In this document: one piece after another, positions 17,535 to 25,786 of the stretch | Layout: every line of letters begins with the position of its first letter | How positions within the stretch are numbered: position 1 is the first letter of the stretch | NCBI RefSeq assembly: GCF_016735595.1 | Contig: NZ_JAERRB010000001.1 | Span: 1,054,001-1,118,000 of the forward strand | Direction of reading: 5' to 3' | DNA from: Chryseolinea lacunae | GTDB lineage: Bacteria > Bacteroidota > Bacteroidia > Cytophagales > Cyclobacteriaceae | Length of the DNA stretch: 64,000 nucleotides | Notes under the pieces: generated by a model | What the model was told of the DNA's origin: nothing | What the model saw: only the letters and a program-made list of their open reading frames with translations | Databases searched by the model: none | Made by a program: the position numbers and the translations under genes

Positions 17535-17554
17535 TCGCCCCACATACGGGGCGA
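17535..17554 (-). promoter_or_regulatory. Stem-loop in the leader of the SusC gene
   Basis: TCGCCCC (17535-17541) and GGGGCGA (17548-17554) form a perfect 7-bp stem with a 6-nt loop, 39 bp before the SusC start. On the minus strand five T residues follow 10 nt after the stem. It may be an attenuator or the terminator of the upstream lipoprotein gene; the gap before the T run makes the second less likely. Confidence 0.4.
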
Positions 17555-17584
17555 CAAACTCGACGGCATGCGCGACGTTTTTTT

Positions 17585-18067
17585 TTACGGGGCAGTGAAC
17601 ACAAACGTCCAGTCGCCTTCGGCCGAATTGGTCCTTCCGTTGTCTTCATTGCACGTGGCGCAGGTGAAGGTGAGCGTCAGGGTTTTGTCGGCCAGCACAT
17701 AGCGAATGCGAACGCCGTCGTCGCGCACCAGCACATCGTTGGTGTCGGTGGCAAACGTCCACAAGCCGGGTTGTGCAGACCACGGACTGGGTGTGGGAAG
17801 TTTGCCGGAGACCGCGTAGGCATAGGGACCTTTCGGCGTGGTTTTGTTGAAGGTGCCCGACACGTTCAGGGTGAGGTCGGGCGACTTGAAGTCGGCCGTG
17901 CGATCGCCATCCTGCGAAGCACTTTTGATGACCCATGTTTTTGAAAGCCGGGCAAGTTGTTGTTCTTCCACAGAAGGTTCGTCGGCATCGTCGCTGCCGC
18001 AAGCGGAGGACATGATTCCGGCGACTATAAACAGGAAGTATATATGCAGTCGTGAAATGACATTCAT
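17585..18067 (-). CDS. Small lipoprotein, lipocalin-like, function unassigned
   Basis: This 160-residue protein starts with a lipoprotein signal (IMSSAC, Cys23). The body is short and beta-rich: LSKTWVIKSASQDGDRTADF, then LTLNVSGTFNKT, WTFATDTNDVLVRDDGVRIRYVL and a final WTFVF. This pattern (W near the start, strands built around G/D turns) resembles lipocalin-like or DUF5004-type Bacteroidota lipoproteins, but I cannot name the family. I used the ATG at 18067; the open frame extends upstream into the terminator of the preceding gene. It lies between the T9SS protein gene and SusC on the same strand, and probably assists capture of the same ligand. Confidence 0.68.
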   Translation of the reverse strand: MNVISRLHIYFLFIVAGIMSSACGSDDADEPSVEEQQLARLSKTWVIKSASQDGDRTADFKSPDLTLNVSGTFNKTTPKGPYAYAVSGKLPTPSPWSAQPGLWTFATDTNDVLVRDDGVRIRYVLADKTLTLTFTCATCNEDNGRTNSAEGDWTFVFTAP

Positions 18068-18110
18068 GATGGTAAGGATAAAAGCGTAAGAGATTATTTT
18101 GATCGTCGTC

Positions 18111-18156
18111 AAAAACATTTCCCGGTCAGGTACAGGTAATACCCAACCGGGAATGT
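18111..18156 (-). terminator. Terminator after the T9SS-secreted protein gene
   Basis: On the minus strand ACATTCCCGGT and ACCGGGAAATGT pair with one bulged base around a loop of about 20 nt. The stem is followed by TTTTT (18111-18115). It lies just after the stop at 18162 and should make the secreted protein a partly separate transcript from the downstream lipoprotein. Confidence 0.65.
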
Positions 18157-18161
18157 CTTGT

Positions 18162-21104
18162 TTAGTGTCGGAGTATTTTCGCCTGCTTGCGGGTGCCGTC
18201 GACAAAGACAACCTCCACAACATAAATACCCGGAGCCTGTGCCGACAGATCGAACTGCCAACTCTTCGGGGCACTCACATGCTGTACCCGAAAACCTTGC
18301 GCGGTGTAGAGGTTCACACCCTGAACACTGTGCCCATCCAAACCCCGGATGGTGAACACGTCGTGGGTTGGATTGGGATAGACGGCCAGTTCATTTCGGA
18401 AGCCGTCTTCCACACCCGTCACCACCCACACATACGGATCGGATGTTGACGAGCACCCTTTCGGATTGGTGACGTCGACCGTGTAAGATCCCGACTTCAT
18501 TTTGTTTTTATGCAAAACCCAGGGCAGCTCTTCGTTGTCGATGGCCGTGCCGTTGTAGTACCATTGGAATTCGTAGAACCCTTGCAGGGGCAGTGCATAG
18601 AGCACCGTGTCGTTTTCGGCAATGGTTGCTTTCGGATAGCGTGTTACCGGCACCGGCACACCCGATGAATAGCCGATGGTAGGACATTCTTCGGGGAAAG
18701 CTTTCAGAATATAACCTCCGGGTTCTTTGGCATAGAGGCTGTCGTTGTCGCTGTCGGGAACAAGTTCGCCATCTCTGTACCATTCAAACTTTGCCCAGTT
18801 GCCATTGAACGCATTGTTCAGCAATGTGGAATCGCCCACGTGGCAGAGCTCGGCATTGTCGCGGCTCTCCACGGCGGGTGAGCTGTGCACATACGTATCA
18901 ATCAATACCGGGTCGGACAGGCCTTTGCAGCCATCGAGTTCCACTTCGGCGGTGTACCACACGGCGCCTGCTGCAAGAATAGACAGGCGGCTGCCGTTCA
19001 CGTTTTCCACCAGCGAACCCTGCACATAGTTGTCATCGCCGTTGTAGGTTGACTTATACCATTTGTAGGATGTGTATCCGGCGGGTAGTGTAAGCGTGAG
19101 GTCGGCCTCATCGCAATAGAGGTAGTTGGCAATGGAATCGTAGGATGCCTTGTGCCAGCGATGCACGGCGTGGTCGGGATCGGGTTTGATGTTGGGATTG
19201 ACCGTAGGCAACAGCTCAAATGTTTCGCTGGTAGACTTCAATCCGCCGGGGCATGACTCGTGACGCGCCTTCACCTGGTAGCCGGTGAACTTCGATACTT
19301 TCAGCGTGTTGCCGGTGCCCGCGCCGCTGATGGGCACATAGGTTTCCGTGTAGGGCGACGATTCGCCAAACACGATTTTCTTTTCCAGCCACTGCACGTT
19401 GATCCATTCCGACGAAACCGAAAGCGTCACTTCTTCGCCTATACAGGCCGTGGCCTTGTCGTAGTCGATATAGAACGTGCGGTCGGCATTGTCCTGGATC
19501 ACCACCGACGCCGACGTGATTTCCAGATCGGCGCAGCCAATGGGCGTTGCCTTCACCCGGTAATCGCCGGCTGCGGTAACGGTGAGGGTCGACGATGTTT
19601 TTCCGCTGATGGGCTTGTAGGTTGTGCCCGATAATTTATACCATTGAAAATTCTCATAGTCTCCAACCACATCCGACGGAAACAAAATGTCGACGGTGGT
19701 GCCCGGGCACAAAAATGTTTTGGTGTAGTCGCTCAGTTCCGGATACAGTGTGGCATCGCTAAAACCTTTCAGGTCGACCGTGGTAGACGACTCGCAGCCG
19801 AGGTAGTGTGCCACCACCGTAACGTGCATGTTGCCGTCTACCGGAAACACATACGACGCGCCGTCAACCGTCACTTTGTCGTCTTCGGTATAGTTGTAGT
19901 CTTTGTGTTTATACCAGGTGTAGTCATAGCCAACATCCAGCAGCGTCAACGTTGCGTTTTCGCCGGGGCAATAGCCACCACTTTCAATGCCGCTCAGTTC
20001 AGGTTGTTTTGGCGACAAGTGCTCCACTTCCGTTTCGTCTGACAGGATAGCGACCTCGGGCCACTCGGCAACCGTTACCGCCAGGCTAAAGAATCCGGAT
20101 TCGGTGTAGAGCTGTATCGAGTTCCAACCGCTGGCATACGACTTGCCATCCTGCAGCCAGTCATAGCTGGCAAACTGATCGGACGCCGACAGGGTGATGA
20201 CCGACCCGGAGCAAATTTTTCCGGAGCCATTCACCGGCGGAGCATCCACCGAAATCACCGGTTTCTGAAACACCACGGTGCTGGCGGGGCGTGCTTCCGA
20301 GGTAACCGTGCATCCCGCGCGAACAGCCTGCACGGCATAGTATACGTTGGTGCCTGTGAGCGTAACCACTTTGGTGGCCGATGTGGAAGAGGCCATGGGT
20401 GTTAGTGCCCCCGGCGTGCTGCCGCTCAGCCATTGGTAGGACGACATGCCGTCGGCGGCTTTCAGCGTAAGCGTTTTTCCGACAAGACTTCCCGTGAATG
20501 AAACGGCGGCCGACTTCACACGCACGGTGTTTGAAAACACCGACTGACCCGCCACCGGAACCTGCACTTTGTATTGGCCGGCTTCGGTTGCCGGGTACGT
20601 CGCGGCGGTGGCACCGGCGATCGGTTCGTTATTTAAAAACCACTGGTAGGACGTGTAGCTGCCTGTCACCGAAAGCAACTCGGTGTCGGGAGCAGCGCAG
20701 AGAAATCCATCGGCCGCGTTGACTTTCACGCTCGACAGAATGTCGACACCGATGACGTTTGAAAACAGCCACATGCCGGTGAAGGACATTTTGGTGCCTC
20801 CCCACACAAAAACCGGGGTGGTCACGGTGAGGCTGAAGCTTGAGGTGCCATCGCCGTTGTCGGTGAAATTGGAAAATTGTTTCCAGCTGGTGTCGAGCTG
20901 ATAGGGATTCGACAAGTCGGGCTGGCTGGTGTGGGTAAAAAATCCCGTCGGAGCCGAATTGTTCTTGTACGTCACAGTCACATGCGTACCCGCCGAAACT
21001 TCGAAGGGTTCCTCCAGCCCCGCGGGCGATGTGAAGGTCAGCGTCTGGGCACTCAGTCCCCAGCCGCTCACACCAAAGAGAAAAATGAGTAAAAATCTCT
21101 TCAT
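18162..21104 (-). CDS. T9SS-secreted multi-domain Ig/PKD-like surface protein
   Basis: This 980-residue protein has a signal peptide (MKRFLLIFLFGVSGWGLSAQ) and ends with a type A T9SS sorting domain. The domain starts at VEDGFRNELAVYPNPT and ends VVEVVFVDGTRKQAKILRH. Between them lie about eight to ten repeated immunoglobulin/PKD-like domains. Each contains a Tyr/Phe-x-Trp core (SYQWFLNNEPIAGATAATY, SYQWLSGSTPG, FASYDWLQDGK, YDYTWYKHKDY, FEWYRDGELVPDSD), often with a Cys a few residues before. There is no catalytic domain. It is probably an adhesin or a binding scaffold delivered outside the cell to serve the SusCD locus downstream. The start was set at the signal peptide, 60 bases inside the open frame. 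Confidence 0.88.
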   Translation of the reverse strand: MKRFLLIFLFGVSGWGLSAQTLTFTSPAGLEEPFEVSAGTHVTVTYKNNSAPTGFFTHTSQPDLSNPYQLDTSWKQFSNFTDNGDGTSSFSLTVTTPVFVWGGTKMSFTGMWLFSNVIGVDILSSVKVNAADGFLCAAPDTELLSVTGSYTSYQWFLNNEPIAGATAATYPATEAGQYKVQVPVAGQSVFSNTVRVKSAAVSFTGSLVGKTLTLKAADGMSSYQWLSGSTPGALTPMASSTSATKVVTLTGTNVYYAVQAVRAGCTVTSEARPASTVVFQKPVISVDAPPVNGSGKICSGSVITLSASDQFASYDWLQDGKSYASGWNSIQLYTESGFFSLAVTVAEWPEVAILSDETEVEHLSPKQPELSGIESGGYCPGENATLTLLDVGYDYTWYKHKDYNYTEDDKVTVDGASYVFPVDGNMHVTVVAHYLGCESSTTVDLKGFSDATLYPELSDYTKTFLCPGTTVDILFPSDVVGDYENFQWYKLSGTTYKPISGKTSSTLTVTAAGDYRVKATPIGCADLEITSASVVIQDNADRTFYIDYDKATACIGEEVTLSVSSEWINVQWLEKKIVFGESSPYTETYVPISGAGTGNTLKVSKFTGYQVKARHESCPGGLKSTSETFELLPTVNPNIKPDPDHAVHRWHKASYDSIANYLYCDEADLTLTLPAGYTSYKWYKSTYNGDDNYVQGSLVENVNGSRLSILAAGAVWYTAEVELDGCKGLSDPVLIDTYVHSSPAVESRDNAELCHVGDSTLLNNAFNGNWAKFEWYRDGELVPDSDNDSLYAKEPGGYILKAFPEECPTIGYSSGVPVPVTRYPKATIAENDTVLYALPLQGFYEFQWYYNGTAIDNEELPWVLHKNKMKSGSYTVDVTNPKGCSSTSDPYVWVVTGVEDGFRNELAVYPNPTHDVFTIRGLDGHSVQGVNLYTAQGFRVQHVSAPKSWQFDLSAQAPGIYVVEVVFVDGTRKQAKILRH

Positions 21105-21147
21105 GAGTTTTGAGTTTAGGTTAATAGAATTTTTCTGGCTCTGGGCA

Positions 21148-21155
21148 GAAATGTA
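21148..21155 (-). promoter_or_regulatory. Possible -7 box of the T9SS-secreted protein gene
   Basis: On the minus strand this reads TACATTTC, one mismatch from TAnnTTTG, 44 bp before the ATG at 21104. No good TTTG element is placed upstream, so an activator may be needed. Confidence 0.35.
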
Positions 21156-21188
21156 CGCCCACATGAAGGGGATTGCGGAAAAACCGGC

Positions 21189-21204
21189 GTGACAAGGTGT
21201 GACA
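21189..21204. promoter_or_regulatory. Tandem GTGACA repeats one helical turn apart
   Basis: GTGACA occurs at 21189-21194 and again at 21199-21204, exactly 10 bp apart. Both lie about 35-55 bp upstream of the candidate -7 box of the secreted-protein gene. Two half-sites on one face of the helix would suit binding by a dimeric activator such as the adjacent TPR/HTH protein. The role is inferred. Confidence 0.35.
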
Positions 21205-21270
21205 TCGCCCCTAAAAAGGAAGCCGAAGGTCGATTTCGGGAAAATTTATGCGCCGTTCGCCGGACTTTGG

Positions 21271-22989
21271 CTAATAGGGTGTGGCTTTATAGCGCTTCAG
21301 CAGAATTTTCACATCCTCGTCTTTTTCGAGGTTGAGCTTTTCCCGCAAACGTTGCTTTTTTTTGCGGATCGATTCGGGGGAGATGTTATAGATCTGGGCG
21401 ATCTCTTTCGAATTGAGGTCGATGAGCAAGTAGGCACAAAGCCGCAGGTCGTTGGGCGACAGGTCGGGATAGGCTTCCTGGAGTTGGCTGAAAAAACGGG
21501 GGTGCACTTCCTCGAAATGAAGTTTGAAGTCCACCCACACCTGGTCCATGTTGTTGTTGCCGCGGATAATTTTTTTGGCCTTGTCCAGCGGCGACCGCAC
21601 CGTTTGACCGTCGGCGGGGTCTATGGCGTTCAGCAGTTTATAGATCGAGTCGAAGATTTCGTTCTTGTTCACCAGGTGCAGGGTTTTGGTGGCCAGCTCG
21701 CGGTCTTTGAACGTGAGCTCCTGTTTCATACGTTCCTGCTCCAGGGCGTTGAGCTTTTCGGTGGCCAGAATGTCCTTCTCCAGCTGCTCGCGCTCCACGC
21801 GGTTTTTCTCCAGCGTGAGGCGTGTCACTTCCTGATCCCGTTGCAGGATCACGTTTTTTTGCTGCAGGTTTATGTTTTGGGTGCGCAGCGTGTAGAACAA
21901 CAGCAGGGCAATGATGGTGGCCACAACAACCACCCCAATCCAGAACTGTCGTTGCCGTGTGGCCTCGGCTTGCAGCAATTCAATTTCATTTTCCTTCTTG
22001 CCAAATTCGTAGCGCATCTGCAATTCCGAAATCCACTTGGTGGTCTTTTCGCGCAACAGGCTGTCTTTCCAGGCCAGCGTGAGGTTCGAAAATTTCAGCG
22101 CGTCACCGTTGCGTCCCGACGCCTCGGCCACACGCGACAGCCACCGGTAGGCCTCCACAATGCTCTCCGTGCTGGAGGTTTCATGAAACCCCGCCAGGCT
22201 TTCCTCCAGATACCAGGTAGCCGAATCGTATTGATGACGATTGACATACGTTTTGCCCAGGCCAAGACAGTATTGAGGATAATAGAATTTATCCTTCACC
22301 TTCAGGTTCATGGCAAAAGCCTGTTTGTATTTTCGCAGCGCGCTGTCGTATTGGCCGTGGGCATAATAGAGGTTGGCCGTGTTGTTGATGGCGATGCTGG
22401 CGTTGAGCGTGTCGGCTTCCGTCTGGAAAATGGCCAGGGCCTCGTCGAAATATTGCAGGGCCAGGCTATCGTTGCCTTTGTTGTTGAGTTCGGTGCCCAT
22501 GTTGATGTAGTTCAACGCCAGCCGCCGCTTGTTCACCTGCCCGCGACTGATCTCGATGGCCTTCTCATAATACTCAATGGCTTTGTCGGTGGCGTTGTTG
22601 GTGGCATACACAATGCCGATGTTGTTGTAGATGGTGTTGAGCAGATCGTCTTTCTTATACTGCTGCGCCAATTCAAGCGATTGCAGAAAGTATTTCAGGG
22701 CTTCTTCCTGGGCGTTATACTTAATATAGAGCGCCCCCATGTTGATGTTGCCCAGGATCTCATTCTTCTCGTCGCCCTGCTTGCGCGACTGTGTGATCAC
22801 CTCGATCAACTCGGTATGCGCCTGTTCAAAATCTAAATCGTTTGTACTTCGGATGGCTTTCCGCAGCAGCGAGTCAAGGTGGGTTTGCGCATCAGAATCC
22901 GTCTTGTCCACAGGCCTGGAGCAGGCCACCCACAACAAGACACCCCCAAAAAAAACCATAGCCGAACGAACTATCCCATAGCGTTTCAT
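21271..22989 (-). CDS. Membrane-spanning TPR and helix-turn-helix transcriptional regulator
   Basis: This 572-residue protein begins with a lipoprotein-like signal (VLLWVAC, Cys23). It continues with six or seven tetratricopeptide repeats (for example NNIGIVYATNNATDKAIEYYEKAIEI) to about residue 330 and crosses the membrane once (residues 350-371, FWIGVVVVATIIALLLFY). A coiled coil to about residue 450 leads to a C-terminal LuxR-type helix-turn-helix (LSPNDLRLCAYLLIDLNSKEIAQIYNISPESI, RKKKQRLREKLNL). The TPR part should be periplasmic and the DNA-binding part cytoplasmic. This design is common in Bacteroidota regulators. It lies upstream of the secreted-protein/SusCD operon on the same strand and is the best candidate to control it. 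Confidence 0.87.
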   Translation of the reverse strand: MKRYGIVRSAMVFFGGVLLWVACSRPVDKTDSDAQTHLDSLLRKAIRSTNDLDFEQAHTELIEVITQSRKQGDEKNEILGNINMGALYIKYNAQEEALKYFLQSLELAQQYKKDDLLNTIYNNIGIVYATNNATDKAIEYYEKAIEISRGQVNKRRLALNYINMGTELNNKGNDSLALQYFDEALAIFQTEADTLNASIAINNTANLYYAHGQYDSALRKYKQAFAMNLKVKDKFYYPQYCLGLGKTYVNRHQYDSATWYLEESLAGFHETSSTESIVEAYRWLSRVAEASGRNGDALKFSNLTLAWKDSLLREKTTKWISELQMRYEFGKKENEIELLQAEATRQRQFWIGVVVVATIIALLLFYTLRTQNINLQQKNVILQRDQEVTRLTLEKNRVEREQLEKDILATEKLNALEQERMKQELTFKDRELATKTLHLVNKNEIFDSIYKLLNAIDPADGQTVRSPLDKAKKIIRGNNNMDQVWVDFKLHFEEVHPRFFSQLQEAYPDLSPNDLRLCAYLLIDLNSKEIAQIYNISPESIRKKKQRLREKLNLEKDEDVKILLKRYKATPY

Positions 22990-23437
22990 ACGTACACTCT
23001 TCTCGTAAAAAAAATCAAAAAGCCCGGCTCTGACTCCTCAACTCCAATGATCCAGAAATAATAGAATTGCAAGCTAACATATTCTGCGGGATGGTTGCAA
23101 GACTGGGGTGGTCTTTGGAGTTGTGGCGCTGACCAGCACTATCATCGTCGCACACAAGTGCTTCTGCAATCTCTGAGAAGAATATTCTGATAGATCGGCA
23201 GGACAGAATTCGCGAGGTTAATTTCCACCTCAGCTCTACAAATCCTCGGAATACTGAAAACCCTGACTTCGTGCTACTAAGCCAGTACGCGACGCGGGGG
23301 TAGGGAACTCTTAAATCGAGATGCCAATCAATCGTACTGTCGGATATCAACTCATCAACAACGCTTCCAGGTAAATCTCGACGGTTAAATTTTTTATGAT
23401 TTTTTTTTCAGAACTTGATGATTATCCAAGTTATTAA
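22990..23437. other. 448-bp gene-poor, A+T-richer region before the HipA-like pair
   Basis: I see no convincing gene here. A 111-codon minus-strand frame (23015-23350) has no recognisable domain and an odd composition. No helix-turn-helix that could be a HipB was found in any frame. T-rich runs at 23385-23410 precede the kinase gene and may hold its promoter. The shift in base composition begins here and ends near 24900. Confidence 0.5.
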
Positions 23438-24451
23438 TTGAAACTACACACTCAAAACGAATTAAGAGTTGAAAAGTCTCAAAACCACTCGGGCCACATA
23501 GAGCGGTTTCATACCATTCCGAGACTTAAGAAGAATGACTATTATGTCATTGACATTGGGCTTGACGGCGACGCTCCGAAGCAATTTATTAAAGCATACT
23601 TTTTCGAACGCGACAGTAACGTTAAAAGAACCAATCGCGCCTCGTGGACACCGTACATAGCAAAGAGCGCAGAAAAATGGTATCCTCATGAGTCTGTCAC
23701 GGAGTACATGATAAATAAAATTGGCATTGCACTAGGGTTAAACATGAATGCTGTGAAATTGGTGGTGGCTAAAGGACAGATTCGATTTCTGAGCAGATAT
23801 TTTCTCAAGCCAAATGAGGTATTGATCCACGGTGCAGAAATATGCGGGGAATACCTCGACGACCTTGACATGGCAACAGAAATCGCGAATAGCAAAAAAA
23901 CTTCTCGTGAGCTATTTACCTTTGAATTCACCTGCGAAGCTATTCGATTTGTGTTTCCTGAAATTTGCGAAACCCTCATACTACACTTTATCAAAATGAT
24001 TGTTTTCGATGCTATTGTCGGTAATAACGACCGCCATTTCTACAACTGGGGAGTGATCAATACAATCAAAAAAGGTGGAAAACTGGCCAGGTTTGCACCC
24101 ATCTATGACTCGGCACGCGGGCTATTATGGAACGAGAGTGAAGAAAATCTCGTTAAACACATGGTTCTTCAAACCCAAGGAGGAAAAAAATTAGTAAATT
24201 ACATCTCCCTAGCAACCCCAAGAATAAGTGTTGAGAATGACGCAAACGTTAACCACTTTGGATTAGTAACTTTCGTAAAGACTTTAACACGTGAATACGC
24301 TGAAGTTGTAGACGCCCTCGTCTCGCATTCGCAGGAACAGAAAGTTTTAGGAATGCTAAATGTCGATATTTTCAACTACTTCAGTAGAGAGAGACAGGAG
24401 TTAATTTCAATAATTTTGAAAGAAAGATTTGAAACACTGAGAAACTGTTGA
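23438..24451 (+). CDS. HipA-like serine/threonine kinase without the N-terminal subdomain (HipT/CtkA-like)
   Basis: This 337-residue protein matches the HipA C-terminal kinase fold. The catalytic loop is GNNDRHFYNWG (Asp198, Asn203), the metal-binding motif is PIYDSARGLLW (Asp224), and ESVTEYMINKIGIALGL and RYFLKP match the N-lobe. The HipA N-terminal subdomain is absent and is instead encoded by the next gene, 1 bp downstream. HipA kinases inactivate aminoacyl-tRNA synthetases; HipT and CtkA are shorter relatives. The first possible start is TTG at 23438, directly after an in-frame TAA. The next ATG comes only at codon 91, so the start is uncertain. Base composition is A+T-richer than the neighbours, which suggests acquisition. 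Confidence 0.78.
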   Translation: MKLHTQNELRVEKSQNHSGHIERFHTIPRLKKNDYYVIDIGLDGDAPKQFIKAYFFERDSNVKRTNRASWTPYIAKSAEKWYPHESVTEYMINKIGIALGLNMNAVKLVVAKGQIRFLSRYFLKPNEVLIHGAEICGEYLDDLDMATEIANSKKTSRELFTFEFTCEAIRFVFPEICETLILHFIKMIVFDAIVGNNDRHFYNWGVINTIKKGGKLARFAPIYDSARGLLWNESEENLVKHMVLQTQGGKKLVNYISLATPRISVENDANVNHFGLVTFVKTLTREYAEVVDALVSHSQEQKVLGMLNVDIFNYFSRERQELISIILKERFETLRNC

Positions 24452-24452
24452 T

Positions 24453-24842
24453 ATGATTAAGAAGATTTCAAACTTGTTTAATAAAGAAGAAATGGATTTC
24501 AACTTGCCATCCAATGACAAGACCGTATTTACGTTAATGGTAGACAAGATCCAAATCGGAAAACTACGTTGCTATAATGGCTTGTGGGAGTTTACCTACT
24601 CTGAGGAGTTCAAGAACAATCAACACGAATACAAACGAATTGCAGGATTTCCTGATTTGGATAAAACCTACCAGAAGGAAACACTCTGGCCGTTCTTTCT
24701 AACACGCATTCCCGGTCTCAAGCAACCGGCAATAAAAGAAATCATCGAAAAAGAGAATATTGATTCTCGCAATGAGGTAGCGTTATTAAAACGTTTCGGA
24801 AAACATTCCATCGCCAATCCATACGAACTGATACCCGGCTAA
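24453..24842 (+). CDS. HipA N-terminal domain-like protein (HipS-like)
   Basis: This 129-residue protein resembles the N-terminal subdomain of HipA, which is missing from the upstream kinase. IQIGKLRCYNGLWEFTYSEEF is followed by the motif LWPFFLTRIPGLKQP and then LLKRFGKHSIANPYEL. In HipBST systems the equivalent small protein HipS is encoded upstream of the kinase HipT and acts as the antitoxin. Here the order is reversed, and the gene follows the kinase stop by 1 bp, so the two are translated together. The assignment rests on motif recall and needs a profile search. An antitoxin role is inferred by analogy. Confidence 0.62.
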   Translation: MIKKISNLFNKEEMDFNLPSNDKTVFTLMVDKIQIGKLRCYNGLWEFTYSEEFKNNQHEYKRIAGFPDLDKTYQKETLWPFFLTRIPGLKQPAIKEIIEKENIDSRNEVALLKRFGKHSIANPYELIPG

Positions 24843-24924
24843 CTCTCTATTTTGTTAAGAACTTGTTAACCTAAAAATAAAGGCCTTTCTCCAAACGTCT
24901 CAAGGAGTATATAATCATCAGGCC

Positions 24925-25647
24925 ATGACCATCCCCACCCTCGCCGGCATCATCGACAGACGCATGCTCATCAACTATCGCGTAGACCCCACCGTCCTTC
25001 AAAACATCCTGCCACCACCCTTCCGCCCGGTTGTGGTAGGCGGGTTTGGGATGGCCGGCATCTGCCTGATCCGACTAAAGCATGTTCGTCCCAAAGGACT
25101 GCCGGAGTTCGCAGGATTGTCATCCGAAAACGGCGCACATCGCATAGCCGTGACGTTGACCGAAAACGGCGTGAGCAAACAGGGCGTCTACATTCCCCGG
25201 CGCGACACGTCGTCGGCATTCAACACGTGGGTAGGTGGCCGCTTGTTTCCGGGCGTTCATCACCGGGCCGCATTCACCGTGAACGAACGGCAAGGACATC
25301 TTGCCGTGTCCTTCACCAGCGCCGACGGAACCTTCCTGTCTATCGATGCCGAAGAATCGAACCACTGGAACCCCAACAGCGTTTTCGAAAACCTGGAACA
25401 GGCATCCGACTTTTTCAAGAACGGCTCGCACGGCTATTCGCCCGACACCCGCGGCGCCTACGACGGCCTTGCGCTGAAAGCCTTTGCGTGGAAAGTGACG
25501 CCGCTTCAGGTTCAAGGTGTCCGCTCCAGTTTTTTCGAAGACCGTTCGCGCTTTCCGGAAGGCGCTGTCACATTTGACAACGCCCTGTTGATGAAAAACA
25601 TCGCGCACGAATGGGATAGCCTCGCCACCCTGCGCACGGAAGCATAG
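24925..25647 (+). CDS. DUF2071 family protein
   Basis: This 240-residue cytosolic protein has the DUF2071 pattern, a fold related to acetoacetate decarboxylase. RRMLINYRVDPTVLQNILPPPFRPV is at the start, GGFGMAGICLIRLKHVRPKGLP comes next, GVYIPRRDTSSAFN is in the middle and FFEDRSRFPEGAVTFDNALLMKNIAHEW is at the end. No function is established for the family. The gene stands alone on the plus strand. Codon use returns to the G+C-rich pattern, so it lies outside the A+T-rich island. Confidence 0.82.
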   Translation: MTIPTLAGIIDRRMLINYRVDPTVLQNILPPPFRPVVVGGFGMAGICLIRLKHVRPKGLPEFAGLSSENGAHRIAVTLTENGVSKQGVYIPRRDTSSAFNTWVGGRLFPGVHHRAAFTVNERQGHLAVSFTSADGTFLSIDAEESNHWNPNSVFENLEQASDFFKNGSHGYSPDTRGAYDGLALKAFAWKVTPLQVQGVRSSFFEDRSRFPEGAVTFDNALLMKNIAHEWDSLATLRTEA

Positions 25648-25786
25648 GGCACGTTGTCGCATTCAAAATTTGCCATTCATACCGCCACCCGACTGACATG
25701 CTAAACTTCGGCGGGCGATGTGGTGCTTTTCAGTATCTTTAGTTGCGGCAATAACATGCCGCACCACAACCCGAAAACACCACATC

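Noticed and set aside
21199-22836. A 545-codon plus-strand open frame
   Set aside because: It is antisense to the TPR/HTH regulator, and its sequence is a Leu/Val/His-rich shadow without recognisable features.
23015-23350. A 111-codon minus-strand frame upstream of the HipA-like kinase as a possible HipB
   Set aside because: It shows no helix-turn-helix, it is on the opposite strand to the kinase, and its composition is unlike a regulator.
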